A stretch of DNA of 64,000 nucleotides from Cellulomonas humilata (GTDB lineage Bacteria; Actinomycetota; Actinomycetes; Actinomycetales; Cellulomonadaceae), in the NCBI RefSeq assembly GCF_030814415.1, contig NZ_JAUSVB010000001.1, positions 124,001 to 188,000 of the forward strand, in the 5' to 3' direction. Below, one piece after another: positions 8,690-17,201 of the stretch (within the stretch, counting starts at the first letter, position 1; each line of letters begins with the position of its first letter). A program made the translations under genes and the position numbers. Under the pieces are notes generated by a model that saw nothing but the letters and a program-made list of their open reading frames with translations, searched no databases and was not told the DNA's origin.

Positions 8690-10648
8690 GTGACGTCCAC
8701 GCCGCCTGCCGACTCCCCCGTCCGGACGCCGCCCGACGCCGGCACCCCGACGCGGGTCTGGCTCGTCGCCTTGCTGACCGTCCTGTGCGTCGAGATGATC
8801 CGCGCGAGCGGTCCGCTGCTGGACCGGGCGTTCGCGGCCGGCGTCGTGAACGCCGCAGCGACCGCGCTGGGCACGTACGCGGCCGCCGGGCTCGTCGCGG
8901 CCCTCCTGCTGCTCGCAGTCCGCCGCACGTCGGGGACGCCCGACGCCCGCACCCTGCTGGTCGGCTCCGCCGTGCTGGGGACACTGCGCCTCGTCATCCA
9001 GGCCCTCGACGGCGGAGCGCTGTTCGTCGTCGGCCTGGTCACCGTCGCCGTGGCGGTCGGCGTGCTGACGCTCGCGGTCGCGTTCGTCGCGGGCCGCCCC
9101 GCGGGAGGCCGTCAGGCGGCCATCGGGCTGATGATCGGCTGCGGCCTGTCCGTCGGGCTCCAGCTGGTGCTCGGGACGTGGGACGCGGTGTGGCGCGACG
9201 GGTGGACCGGCTGGGTGGTCGCCGTGGTCCTCTCGGTCGGGGTCGTCGTGACCGCCCGCGGGCTCGTCGCGTTCACCGCCGCGTCGTCGTCGGAGGCCAC
9301 GGGTCGCCCGCGCCGCCTGTGGGTGCTCGGGCTGTTCCTGGCGATCGCCGCGATGATCGTCGCGAACCCTGCGTTCGTGGCCTCGCAGTCCGGGGTCGCG
9401 CTCGGGTGGGCGGGGCTCGTGGTCGTCGTCGCGAACGCGCTCGGCGCCTGGACCCTGCTGCGGCCCGACCCGTGGCCGGGCGGGGTGCGCGTGGGTGCCG
9501 CCGTGCTGCTGGTCGCGGGCGTCGGGTGCGCGCTGTGGCTCACCGGGATCGCGGCGCTGGTGGCCGTCGTGGTGCTCCAGCTGACGCTCGGCATCGTGCT
9601 GTCCGCGGCGCTCAGCGCCCACCGGCCCGCCCCGCGCGGGATCCCGCGCGCGGGCGCCGCGGCGCTGGTGGTCGGGCTCGGCGCCATCGGCCCGCTGCTG
9701 CTCTACATGCTCGACTACGACGTCCCGCTGCCGGTCGACAACGTCTGGGTGATCGTCCTCGCCGCGCTCGGCCTGGCGCTGTCCGGCCTGCGCCGGCGCA
9801 CCCCGGGGGCGGTCCCCGCGCTCACCAGCCCCGACCGGCTGCCCGCCCGGACCAGCTCCGTGCGGCTGCTGATCCTGCCCGCGGTGGTCCTTGCCGCGAT
9901 CGGGCTGGTGCCGTCGACCACGAGCACGACGGGTGCCGACGTGCCCGCGCGGGCGGCCGACGAGCCGCTGACGCTGGTCGACTGGAACCTGCACTACGGC
10001 GTCTCGCCGCTGACGGCGGTGGACCTGGAGGGCATCGCGGTGACCATCGAGGCGGAGGACCCCGACGTCGTCACGCTGCAGGAGGTCCAGCGCGGCTGGG
10101 TGTTCGGGGGCGGGTCCGACATGGCCACCTGGCTGGCGCACCGGCTGGACATGACCATCCACTTCGCGCCCGCGGCGGACCACCAGTTCGGCAACGCGGT
10201 CCTGGCGCGGTCGGAGCTGACCGACGTCGTCGTCCATCCCCTCCCGTACGGCGCCGGCCCGCAGAGCCGCTCGGCCCTGTCGACCACGCTGACCACGGCC
10301 GACGGCACGCCGCTGCGCGTGACGTCGATCCACACGCAGCACCGCGAGTCGAACACGCCGACCCGGCTGGACCAGCTGGAGGCGCTCGCCGAGGCGGAGC
10401 CGGTCACGCCGCCGGCGATCCTGGCCGGCGACTTCAACGCGGAGCCGGGCTGGCCGGAGATCGAGCTGCTGGAGGCAGCGGGCTGGGTCCCGGCCGACGA
10501 CGAGATGCTCACGTCACCGGCCATCGATCCCGCGTACAAGATCGACTGGGTGTTCGGGCAGGGCGTGACGTTCCTCCAGACCAGCGCCGCGGTCACCCCC
10601 CTGTCCGACCACCGCCCCCTGGTCGCCGAGTTCTCCGTCGACGACTGA
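8690..10648 (+). CDS. Membrane protein with C-terminal endonuclease/exonuclease/phosphatase domain
   Basis: 652 residues. Residues 1 to about 405 are hydrophobic, with ten or more membrane segments. The last 225 or so residues form an EEP-superfamily domain: DWNLHYG at the start, the metal-binding glutamate in TLQEVQRG, GDFNAEPGWPE and a terminal SDHRPLV. The family cleaves phosphodiesters (nucleic acids, inositol lipids or sphingomyelin); with a multi-pass anchor, a lipid-linked or extracellular substrate is possible, but that is inference. The orientation of the EEP domain cannot be settled by reading alone. Confidence 0.82.
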   Translation: MTSTPPADSPVRTPPDAGTPTRVWLVALLTVLCVEMIRASGPLLDRAFAAGVVNAAATALGTYAAAGLVAALLLLAVRRTSGTPDARTLLVGSAVLGTLRLVIQALDGGALFVVGLVTVAVAVGVLTLAVAFVAGRPAGGRQAAIGLMIGCGLSVGLQLVLGTWDAVWRDGWTGWVVAVVLSVGVVVTARGLVAFTAASSSEATGRPRRLWVLGLFLAIAAMIVANPAFVASQSGVALGWAGLVVVVANALGAWTLLRPDPWPGGVRVGAAVLLVAGVGCALWLTGIAALVAVVVLQLTLGIVLSAALSAHRPAPRGIPRAGAAALVVGLGAIGPLLLYMLDYDVPLPVDNVWVIVLAALGLALSGLRRRTPGAVPALTSPDRLPARTSSVRLLILPAVVLAAIGLVPSTTSTTGADVPARAADEPLTLVDWNLHYGVSPLTAVDLEGIAVTIEAEDPDVVTLQEVQRGWVFGGGSDMATWLAHRLDMTIHFAPAADHQFGNAVLARSELTDVVVHPLPYGAGPQSRSALSTTLTTADGTPLRVTSIHTQHRESNTPTRLDQLEALAEAEPVTPPAILAGDFNAEPGWPEIELLEAAGWVPADDEMLTSPAIDPAYKIDWVFGQGVTFLQTSAAVTPLSDHRPLVAEFSVDD

Positions 10649-10688
10649 CCCGGACGACGCGAGCCCCACCCCGGGGCACACTCGACTC

Positions 10689-13025
10689 ATGACGTCGCGT
10701 CCGCCCCTGCCCTCGCGCCCGGTCGCCGACCCCCGCGCGGTCGTCGTCGGACCGACGTACCGCATCTCGGTGCTCACCGACGGGCTCGTGCGGCTCGAGC
10801 ACTCGGCCGACGGCGTGTTCGAGGACCGCGCGTCGACGTTCGCGCTGAACCGCGACCTGCCGGTGCCCGACTTCCGGGTCATCGAGACCGAGACGCACGT
10901 CGAGGTGGTCACCGCCAGGTTCCACCTCGTCTACGACCGCCGCCCGTTCAGCACGAGCGGCCTCAGCCTGGCGGTGCTCGGCGGCATCAGCTCGTACCAC
11001 TCCGTCTGGCGGTACGGCGAGGATCCGTCCGGGTTGGGTGGTACCGCGCGCACCCTCGACCTGGCCGACGGCGCGATCCCGCTGGAACCCGGCGTCGTGT
11101 CCCGGCAGGGCTTCGCGGTCCTCGAGGACTCCCGCTCGATGGTCTTCGACGACGAGGGCTGGGTCTCACCGCGCGACGGGTCCCGGACCGACCTGTACGT
11201 GTTCGCGTACGGCCACGACTACCCCGCCGCCATCCAGGCGTTCTACGCGGTCTCCGGCCCGACTCCCCTGCTCCCCCGGTTCGCCCTCGGCAACTGGTGG
11301 AGCCGCTTCCACCGGTACACCGCCGAGAGCTACTCGACGCTCCTCGACCGGTTCGACGCCGAGGGCATCCCGTTCTCCGTCGCCGTGATCGACATGGACT
11401 GGCACGTCACCGACGTGGACCCCGCCCTCGGCAGCGGCTGGACCGGCTACACGTGGAACCGGTCGCTGTTCCCCGACCCGGCGGCGTTCCTGGCCTCCGT
11501 GCACGAGCGCGGACTGCGCGTGACGCTGAACGTGCACCCCGCCGACGGGGTCCGGCCCCACGAGGACGCGTTCCCGGCGATGGCCGCGGCGCTCGGCCGC
11601 ACGACGGACGACGCGATCCCGTTCGACGTCACCGACCGCGCGTTCCTCGACGCCTACTTCGACGTGCTGCATCGCGGCCTCGAGGACGACGGCGTCGACT
11701 TCTGGTGGCTCGACTGGCAGTCCGGTCCGCACTCGCGCGTCGCCGGCATCGACCCGCTGTGGATGCTCAACCACTTCCACTTCCTCGACAGCGCGCGGGA
11801 CGGTCGTCGGCCCCTGACGTTCTCCCGCTACGCCGGCCCCGGCAGCCACCGCTACCCCGTCGGGTTCAGCGGCGACACCGTCATCTCGTGGGCGTCCCTG
11901 GCGTTCCAGCCGTACTTCACGGCCACGGCGTCCAACATCGGCTACGGCTGGTGGAGCCATGACATCGGCGGCCACATGTTCGGCGGCAAGGACGACGAGC
12001 TGGCCACGCGCTGGGTGCAGCTCGGGGTGTTCTCGCCGATCCTGCGCCTGCACTCGGGCGCCAACCCCTTCACCGCGAAGGAGCCGTGGACGTTCGAGCC
12101 CGCCGCACGCGCGGTGATGACCGAGCACCTGCGCCTGCGCCACCGTCTGCTGCCGTACCTGCACACCATGAACCACCGCGCCGCGTCCGGGGGACGCCCT
12201 CTGGTGGAGCCGCTGTACCACCGGTGGCCGTCGGCGGACGAGGCGTACGACCAGCCGAACCAGTTCCTGTTCGGCAGCGAGCTGGTGGTTGCGCCGCTGA
12301 CGACGCCCGCCGACCTGCGCACCCGGCTCGCCTCTGTCCGGGCCTGGCTGCCCGCGGGCACCTGGGTCGACCTGTTCACGGGAGTCGTCTACGACGGCGG
12401 CCGCGAGCTGCTGCTGCACCGCGACCTGACCAGCATCCCTGTGCTCGCGGCGGCCGGCGCGATCGTCCCGCTCGACGGCGCACCGGTCCCCGGGAACGAC
12501 CCGGCGAACCCGGCGTCGCTCGAGGTCCTGGTCGTCGTCGGCGCGGACGGGTCGTTCACGCTGGTCGAGGACGACGGTGGCGACGGGGTCGCCCGCACGA
12601 CGCTGACCTACTCCCAGGGCACTTTCACCGTGCACCCGGCCGACGGTGTCCTCGCGGCGTTGCCCGCGACGCGCACGTGGACCGTGACGTTCCTGGCGTT
12701 CGACGGCACCCCGGAGGTCCCCGGGTTCGCCGGCCGGCTGGAGCGTCACGACGGTCGCGTCTCGGTGACCGTCGACGACGTCCCGGTCGACGCCACGCTC
12801 AGGGTCGAGCTCGGTCCGGACCCGCAGCTCGCCCCGAACGACGTGGCCGACCGCCTGTTCACCCTGCTGGACCGCGCCCAGATCAGCTACGACCTCAAGA
12901 CCCGCATCCACCAGATCGCGACGTCGGACGCCCCGCTGTCGGTCCGCGCGTCCCACCTGCAGTCCCTCGCGCTGGACCCCCCGCTCGCGACAGCAGTCGG
13001 CGAGCTCCTCCTGGCTCGCACCTGA
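10689..13025 (+). CDS. Glycoside hydrolase family 31 protein
   Basis: 778 residues. The N-terminal beta-sandwich is followed by a TIM barrel with GH31 blocks: FALGNWWSRFHRY, the nucleophile strand FWWLDWQSG, the acid/base loop GFSGDT, and the SHDIGGHMFG block. C-terminal beta domains follow, then an unusual helical tail of about 60 residues (LFTLLDRAQISYDLKTR onward). GH31 contains alpha-glucosidases, alpha-xylosidases and related retaining enzymes. The nucleophile motif reads WLDWQ rather than the more common WxDMNE, so the substrate is uncertain. There is no signal peptide, so it should act in the cytoplasm on imported oligosaccharides. Confidence 0.87.
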   Translation: MTSRPPLPSRPVADPRAVVVGPTYRISVLTDGLVRLEHSADGVFEDRASTFALNRDLPVPDFRVIETETHVEVVTARFHLVYDRRPFSTSGLSLAVLGGISSYHSVWRYGEDPSGLGGTARTLDLADGAIPLEPGVVSRQGFAVLEDSRSMVFDDEGWVSPRDGSRTDLYVFAYGHDYPAAIQAFYAVSGPTPLLPRFALGNWWSRFHRYTAESYSTLLDRFDAEGIPFSVAVIDMDWHVTDVDPALGSGWTGYTWNRSLFPDPAAFLASVHERGLRVTLNVHPADGVRPHEDAFPAMAAALGRTTDDAIPFDVTDRAFLDAYFDVLHRGLEDDGVDFWWLDWQSGPHSRVAGIDPLWMLNHFHFLDSARDGRRPLTFSRYAGPGSHRYPVGFSGDTVISWASLAFQPYFTATASNIGYGWWSHDIGGHMFGGKDDELATRWVQLGVFSPILRLHSGANPFTAKEPWTFEPAARAVMTEHLRLRHRLLPYLHTMNHRAASGGRPLVEPLYHRWPSADEAYDQPNQFLFGSELVVAPLTTPADLRTRLASVRAWLPAGTWVDLFTGVVYDGGRELLLHRDLTSIPVLAAAGAIVPLDGAPVPGNDPANPASLEVLVVVGADGSFTLVEDDGGDGVARTTLTYSQGTFTVHPADGVLAALPATRTWTVTFLAFDGTPEVPGFAGRLERHDGRVSVTVDDVPVDATLRVELGPDPQLAPNDVADRLFTLLDRAQISYDLKTRIHQIATSDAPLSVRASHLQSLALDPPLATAVGELLLART

Positions 13026-13064
13026 CCGATCCACAGATCCCGTTCACAGCAGTCGGGGCCGGTC

Positions 13065-13120
13065 CGAACCCGACCTGGGTGCCGTGAACCGACCGCGTGC
13101 CGATACCCGTGTCGGGTTCG
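13065..13120. repeat. Inverted repeat between convergent genes
   Basis: Perfect 10-base arms CGAACCCGAC (13065-13074) and GTCGGGTTCG (13111-13120), with a 36-base GC-rich loop that can pair internally. It lies between the GH31 gene and mazF, which converge, and may act as a terminator. There is no U-run. Confidence 0.4.
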
Positions 13121-13129
13121 TCGCCCGGC

Positions 13130-13462
13130 TCAGAGTCCGAGCAGTCTCCGGACGGCCTGCTCCACGCCCAGGACCACGAGCGGGTCGGCCGACCCGAACC
13201 GCGACACGAGGCGCAGCGGCGAGATCGCGGCGGTGTCCTCGCACCGTGCGTAGCTCGTCGCCTTCAGCCCTGAGCCGCCCGGTTCGATCTCGATCCGGGT
13301 CGGGGAGACCCAGGGCGTCCTGGTGATCGGAACGACCGTGACGACGGGCGGGTTCGAGTCCAGCCACGGCTGCGCGCTGAGCACGAGGACGGGCCGGGTG
13401 CCGCCCTGCTCGTGCCCGACAGGCCGCCCGAGGTCGGCGAGGTAGATGTCGCCGCGCCTCAC
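13130..13462 (-). CDS. mazF: MazF/PemK-type endoribonuclease toxin
   Basis: 110 residues, the usual MazF size. The N-terminus MRRGDIYLADLGRPVGHEQG and the following TRPVLVLS are diagnostic of the MazF/PemK fold, with the conserved PITRT strand near residue 47. MazF toxins cut single-stranded RNA at short specific sequences. The GTG start overlaps the TGA of the upstream antitoxin (GTGA), as is typical for a translationally coupled toxin-antitoxin pair. Cleavage specificity cannot be read from the sequence. Confidence 0.9.
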   Translation of the reverse strand: MRRGDIYLADLGRPVGHEQGGTRPVLVLSAQPWLDSNPPVVTVVPITRTPWVSPTRIEIEPGGSGLKATSYARCEDTAAISPLRLVSRFGSADPLVVLGVEQAVRRLLGL

Positions 13463-13728
13463 CAGTCGCCCGCAGCGCTGATCTGCTCGTCGGCGTCGTC
13501 GGCGAGGTTCTCGCGCAGCGTGGCGATCCCGGCGTCCCGCTGCACCGAGCGCTGCTCGTCGGTCACGTGGGCGTTCGCCTCGTGCACCTGCTGCCAGAAC
13601 GTCTGCTCGTCAGCCCGGTCGAGCGCGTGCACCAGGGCCCCAGCCAGCGAGGTGCCCTCCAGGGCCGCGAGCGCAGCCAGCCGATCACGAACGTCCTTGG
13701 GCACCTTGATGGTAGTCATCGTGGACAT
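13459..13728 (-). CDS. mazE: Ribbon-helix-helix antitoxin partner of MazF
   Basis: 89 residues. The N-terminal part (TIKVPKDVRDRLAALAALEG) is a ribbon-helix-helix DNA-binding segment; the acidic C-terminus (ENLADDADEQ) is the expected toxin-neutralising tail. Start choice: ATG 13728 lies within the upstream dyad; an in-frame ATG at 13719 (MTTIKVPK) is an alternative that would lose three residues. The gene order antitoxin then toxin with a 4-base overlap supports the assignment. It probably represses its own operon through the dyads just upstream. Confidence 0.85.
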   Translation of the reverse strand: MSTMTTIKVPKDVRDRLAALAALEGTSLAGALVHALDRADEQTFWQQVHEANAHVTDEQRSVQRDAGIATLRENLADDADEQISAAGDW

Positions 13729-13754
13729 ACCCTGAGGGTACCCAGAGGTATACC
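13728..13754 (-). promoter_or_regulatory. Candidate autoregulatory operator of the mazEF pair
   Basis: Three overlapping dyads precede the antitoxin: TACCCTGAGGGTA (13728-13740), GGGTACCC (13736-13743) and GGTATACC (13747-13754). On the minus strand TATACC could be the -10 element. Such clustered palindromes are typical operators for ribbon-helix-helix antitoxins; binding is inferred. Confidence 0.5.
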
Positions 13755-13756
13755 GA

Positions 13757-14770
13757 CTACACCAGGTGCTGGACCAGCGTCCCCGCGCCCGAGGGGTCGA
13801 TCGCGACCTCCGCCAGGGCGCCGTTGACCAGGGCGAGCTGTGGCGGGACGTGGCCGAGGTCCACGTCGTACAGCACGGGGATGTCGAGCCCGCCGAGCGC
13901 GTCTCGTACCGCGTCGGCCTGCGTGTAGTCCGACGAGTCCGGCGCGCTGCTCCGGCCGACCAGGATGCCCGTCGCGCGGTCGAACCAGCCGGCGAGCCGC
14001 AGGTGGTGCAGCATCCGCGCGGCGGTGTACGCACCGACCTCCGCGACCTCGACGTAGACGAGCAGGTCGTCCCCGGGAGCGAACGCGTCGAGGTTCCCGT
14101 ACGGGGTGCCCGGCAGCATCGAGATCGTCTCCAGACAGCCGCCGAGCAGGCGTCCGCGCAGCGTGCCGACGTCGCCGTCCCCGAGGGTGCGCCAGCGCGT
14201 CGGCCGCGTGAGCACGAGCTCGGTCACCGCCGGATCCGACTCGAAGTCCGGCCACTGCTCCTGACTGTGGCTCGCCGAGCCCTGCGTGAGGGTCGCACCG
14301 GCAGGGGCTGTCGCGACATCCAGCCAGTGCAGCAGGGGCGAGGCCACCCGGAAGGGCGTGTCCATCAGCCCGGGCCCGTGCAGGGTCGCTACGCCGGTGA
14401 GCAGCGTCAGCGGGAGCAGCAGCGTGCTGGTGTCGGAGTAGCCGACGAGCCACGTCGGCTCGGCGTCCCCGATCGCCGCGAAGTCGAGGAGCGGCAGCAG
14501 GTCGATCGCCAGCTCGCCGCCCCACGGCGGCACGACCGCCCGGATGCGTGGGTCGAGCAGCATCGCGGTCAGCTCGGCGGCGCGGTCGGCAGCCGGTGCG
14601 CTCGTCGGGCCCGTCCCGTCCATGCACTGCCCGACCTCGACCTCGAACCCGCAGCGCCGCAGGTGCTCGACGCAGACGTCGAGCCGCGGCCGCAGGTTGT
14701 CCGGCACGCCCGAGGACGGCGACGTGACGCCGATGACGTCACCGGGGCTCAGGGGCGCGGGGTAGCGCAT
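13757..14770 (-). CDS. S66 family peptidase (LD-carboxypeptidase / MccF-like)
   Basis: 337 residues. Begins with LSPGDVIGVTSPSSG and has PPWGGE and the nucleophile block WLVGYSDTSTLLLPL, in which the serine lies, plus a later GCLE loop (LLGGCLETI). S66 peptidases either trim L,D-bonds of peptidoglycan peptides or, in the MccF branch, detoxify acylated peptide-nucleotide antibiotics. The GYSDTST form resembles the MccF branch, but assignment between the two is uncertain. It lies 28 bases upstream of the mazEF pair and 9 bases after lpdA. Confidence 0.85.
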   Translation of the reverse strand: MRYPAPLSPGDVIGVTSPSSGVPDNLRPRLDVCVEHLRRCGFEVEVGQCMDGTGPTSAPAADRAAELTAMLLDPRIRAVVPPWGGELAIDLLPLLDFAAIGDAEPTWLVGYSDTSTLLLPLTLLTGVATLHGPGLMDTPFRVASPLLHWLDVATAPAGATLTQGSASHSQEQWPDFESDPAVTELVLTRPTRWRTLGDGDVGTLRGRLLGGCLETISMLPGTPYGNLDAFAPGDDLLVYVEVAEVGAYTAARMLHHLRLAGWFDRATGILVGRSSAPDSSDYTQADAVRDALGGLDIPVLYDVDLGHVPPQLALVNGALAEVAIDPSGAGTLVQHLV

Positions 14771-14779
14771 GTCAGCGGA

Positions 14780-16231
14780 TCAGTCGTCGATGCGGTGGTG
14801 GAGGATGCGGGCGACCTCGGCGATCGTGCCGGACATGGACGGGTACACCGTCGCGGTCTCGGCCAGCTGGTCGGTCGTCAGGCGGTGCGTCACGGCGAGC
14901 GTCAGCGGGTAGATCGACTCGCTGGCGCGCGGGCCGACCACCACGGCGCCGAGCACGGTCCCCGTGCCCGCGTGGGCGAAGATCTTGATGAACCCGTCGC
15001 GGACGCCGAGCATCTTGGCGCGGGGGTTGCGGGCCAGCGGCAGCATGCTGACGGAGTACTTCACACCCTGCTCCTGCAGGCGCGCCTCGGACGAGCCGAC
15101 GGTCGCGATCTCGGGCGAGGTGAAGATGTTCGCGGACACCCCTCGCAGCGACAGCGGCTTCACGGCGTCGCCGAGCGCGTGCGCCATCGCGAGCCGGCCC
15201 TGCATGGCCGCGACGGACGCCAGGGGCAGCACCCCGGTGACGTCACCGGCGGCGTAGATCCCGCGGACGTTGGTGCGCGAGACCTTGTCCACCTCGATGT
15301 GCCCGGACGGCGTGAGCCGGACGCCGGCCTCCTCGAGGCCCAGGCCCGCCGTGGTGGGGATCGAGCCGACCGCGAACAGGACGTGGGACCCCTCGATGAC
15401 GCGGCCGTCGGCGAGGGTGACCTCGACGCCGTCGGCGGTCCGCTGGGCGCCCGCGGCACGCGACCGGGACATGACCGTCATGCCGCGGTGCTTGAACACG
15501 TCCTCCAGCAGCTGGGCGGCGTCCGCGTCCTCCCCCGGCAGCACGCGGTCGCGGCTGGAGACGAGGACGACGTCGGCGCCGAGCGAGGTGTACGCACCGG
15601 CGAACTCGGCCCCGGTCACGCCCGAGCCGACGACGATCAGCCGCTTCGGCAGGGTGTCGAGGTCGTAGAGCTGGGTCCAGGTCAGGATCCGCTCGCCGTC
15701 CGGCCGTGCGGTGTCGAGGGTGCGGGGGGTCGCACCGGTGGAGACCAGGACGGCGTCCGCCTCGAGCGTGAGGTCCTCGACCCCGTCCTGCCGGGTCACG
15801 ACGACGCGCGAGGGGCCGTCGAGCCGCCCGTGCCCGAGCACGATCTTCACGCCCTCGCGCTCCAGGCGCGCGCGGATGTCGGCGGACTGCGCGGCCGCGA
15901 GCGCCTTGACGCGCGTGTTCACGGCGGCCAGGTCGATGCGGTGCCGCAGCTGCTCGAGCGTCCCTCCGACCGCACTGGACAGCGGCGTGCCGTCGAGCCG
16001 GATGCCCAGCTCGGGCGCGCGGTCCGCGATCGTCATCCACTCGGCGGTGGCGATGAGCGTCTTGGAGGGAACCACGTCGGTCAGCACCGCGGCGCCGCCC
16101 AGCCCGGCGGCCTCGACGACGGTGACGTCCGCCCCGAGCCGACGGCCGACGAGGGCCGCCTCGTAGCCTCCGGGTCCGCCGCCGACGATGACGACGCGGG
16201 CGGCGGGCGATTCGGGCGCAGGGGTGCTCAC
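14780..16231 (-). CDS. lpdA: NAD(P)H-quinone dehydrogenase of the LpdA type
   Basis: 483-residue flavoprotein. FAD-binding VVIVGGGPGGYEAAL at the N-terminus, NAD(P)-binding IVVGSGVTGAEFAGA, and the second FAD motif IYAAGDVTG. Where dihydrolipoamide dehydrogenases have the CxxxxC redox pair, this protein reads GLGGAAVLTDVVPSKTLI, so it lacks the active disulfide, as does M. tuberculosis LpdA (Rv3303c), a quinone reductase. The GTG at 16231 fits the family N-terminus. A possible -10 (CAGAAT) lies 8 bases upstream. Confidence 0.88.
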   Translation of the reverse strand: MSTPAPESPAARVVIVGGGPGGYEAALVGRRLGADVTVVEAAGLGGAAVLTDVVPSKTLIATAEWMTIADRAPELGIRLDGTPLSSAVGGTLEQLRHRIDLAAVNTRVKALAAAQSADIRARLEREGVKIVLGHGRLDGPSRVVVTRQDGVEDLTLEADAVLVSTGATPRTLDTARPDGERILTWTQLYDLDTLPKRLIVVGSGVTGAEFAGAYTSLGADVVLVSSRDRVLPGEDADAAQLLEDVFKHRGMTVMSRSRAAGAQRTADGVEVTLADGRVIEGSHVLFAVGSIPTTAGLGLEEAGVRLTPSGHIEVDKVSRTNVRGIYAAGDVTGVLPLASVAAMQGRLAMAHALGDAVKPLSLRGVSANIFTSPEIATVGSSEARLQEQGVKYSVSMLPLARNPRAKMLGVRDGFIKIFAHAGTGTVLGAVVVGPRASESIYPLTLAVTHRLTTDQLAETATVYPSMSGTIAEVARILHHRIDD

Positions 16232-16273
16232 GACAACCCATTCTGCCCGTCCGGCGGCCGGCGGCCAGCGCGT

Positions 16274-16279
16274 TAGCCT
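16274..16279 (+). promoter_or_regulatory. -10 element (TAGCCT) of punA
   Basis: TAGCCT lies 6 bases before the ATG of the phosphorylase gene with no ribosome site between; leaderless start expected. Confidence 0.5.
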
Positions 16280-16285
16280 CGGTCC

Positions 16286-17125
16286 ATGAGCGACGTCACA
16301 CCGGCCCCTGACCTCGACGACCCCGCGACCGACCCGTTCGACGTCGCCCGAGCCGCCGCCGCGTACATCGCGCAGGCCACGGGTGTGGAGCGCCACCACG
16401 TGGCCCTCGTCCTCGGCTCCGGCTGGGGCGGTGCCGCGGAGCTGCTGGGCGAGACCGTCGCGGAGCTGCCCAGCCACGACGTCCCCGGGTTCGCCGCACC
16501 GGCCGTGGTCGGGCACGTCGGCACCATCCGGTCCATCCGGATCGAGGGCACCGACCGCCACGCGCTGGTCCTCGGCTCGCGCACCCACCTGTACGAGGGC
16601 CGTGGGGTGCGCCGCGTGGTGCACGGGGTCCGGACAGCGGCCGCGACGGGGGCGTCGACCATCGTCCTGACCAACGGCTGCGGCGGGCTCAACCCCCTGT
16701 GGGGCCCTGGCACGCCGGTGCTGATCAACGACCACCTCAACCTCACAGCGACGTCCCCGCTCGAGGGTGCGACGTTCATCGACCTGACCGACCTGTACTC
16801 CAGCCGTCTGCGGGCCGTCGCGCGCGAGGTCGACCCGACGCTCGACGAGGGCGTCTACGTGCAGTTCCGCGGACCGCACTACGAGACGCCGGCCGAGGTC
16901 AGGATGGCGGGGACGCTCGGTGGCGACCTCGTCGGCATGTCGACCACCCTGGAGGCGATCGCGGCCCGGCAGGCGAAGCTCGAGGTGCTCGGCATCTCGC
17001 TCGTCACCAACCTCGCCGCCGGCATCAGCCCCGAGCCGCTGTCGCACGAGGAGGTCCTCGAGGCCGGTCGCGCCGCGGGCCCGCGGATCAGCGCGCTGCT
17101 CGCGCAGATCGTGCGGCGGCTCTAG
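16286..17125 (+). CDS. punA: Purine nucleoside phosphorylase
   Basis: 279 residues. Phosphate loop VLGSGWGG near residue 39, TNGCGGLNPLWGPGTPVLIND, YVQFRGPHYETPAEVRM and VGMSTTLEAI match trimeric-type purine nucleoside phosphorylase. It cleaves (deoxy)inosine and (deoxy)guanosine with phosphate to base and (deoxy)ribose-1-phosphate. It diverges from lpdA, as in the M. tuberculosis Rv3303c-Rv3307 neighbourhood. It works with the deo genes further along the window. Confidence 0.93.
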   Translation: MSDVTPAPDLDDPATDPFDVARAAAAYIAQATGVERHHVALVLGSGWGGAAELLGETVAELPSHDVPGFAAPAVVGHVGTIRSIRIEGTDRHALVLGSRTHLYEGRGVRRVVHGVRTAAATGASTIVLTNGCGGLNPLWGPGTPVLINDHLNLTATSPLEGATFIDLTDLYSSRLRAVAREVDPTLDEGVYVQFRGPHYETPAEVRMAGTLGGDLVGMSTTLEAIAARQAKLEVLGISLVTNLAAGISPEPLSHEEVLEAGRAAGPRISALLAQIVRRL

Positions 17126-17201
17126 CACAGCGAGGAGCAGGGAAACGCTGCGGTAACCGGGCGGCAGGCCGCGCGTAACGGGCGCACCGCACGATCGAGC
17201 G

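Noticed and set aside
13766-16276. 836-codon open frame on the plus strand
   Set aside because: It is antisense to the S66 peptidase and lpdA; its translation is Arg/Asp/Val-rich low-complexity text typical of the mirror frame of high-GC genes.
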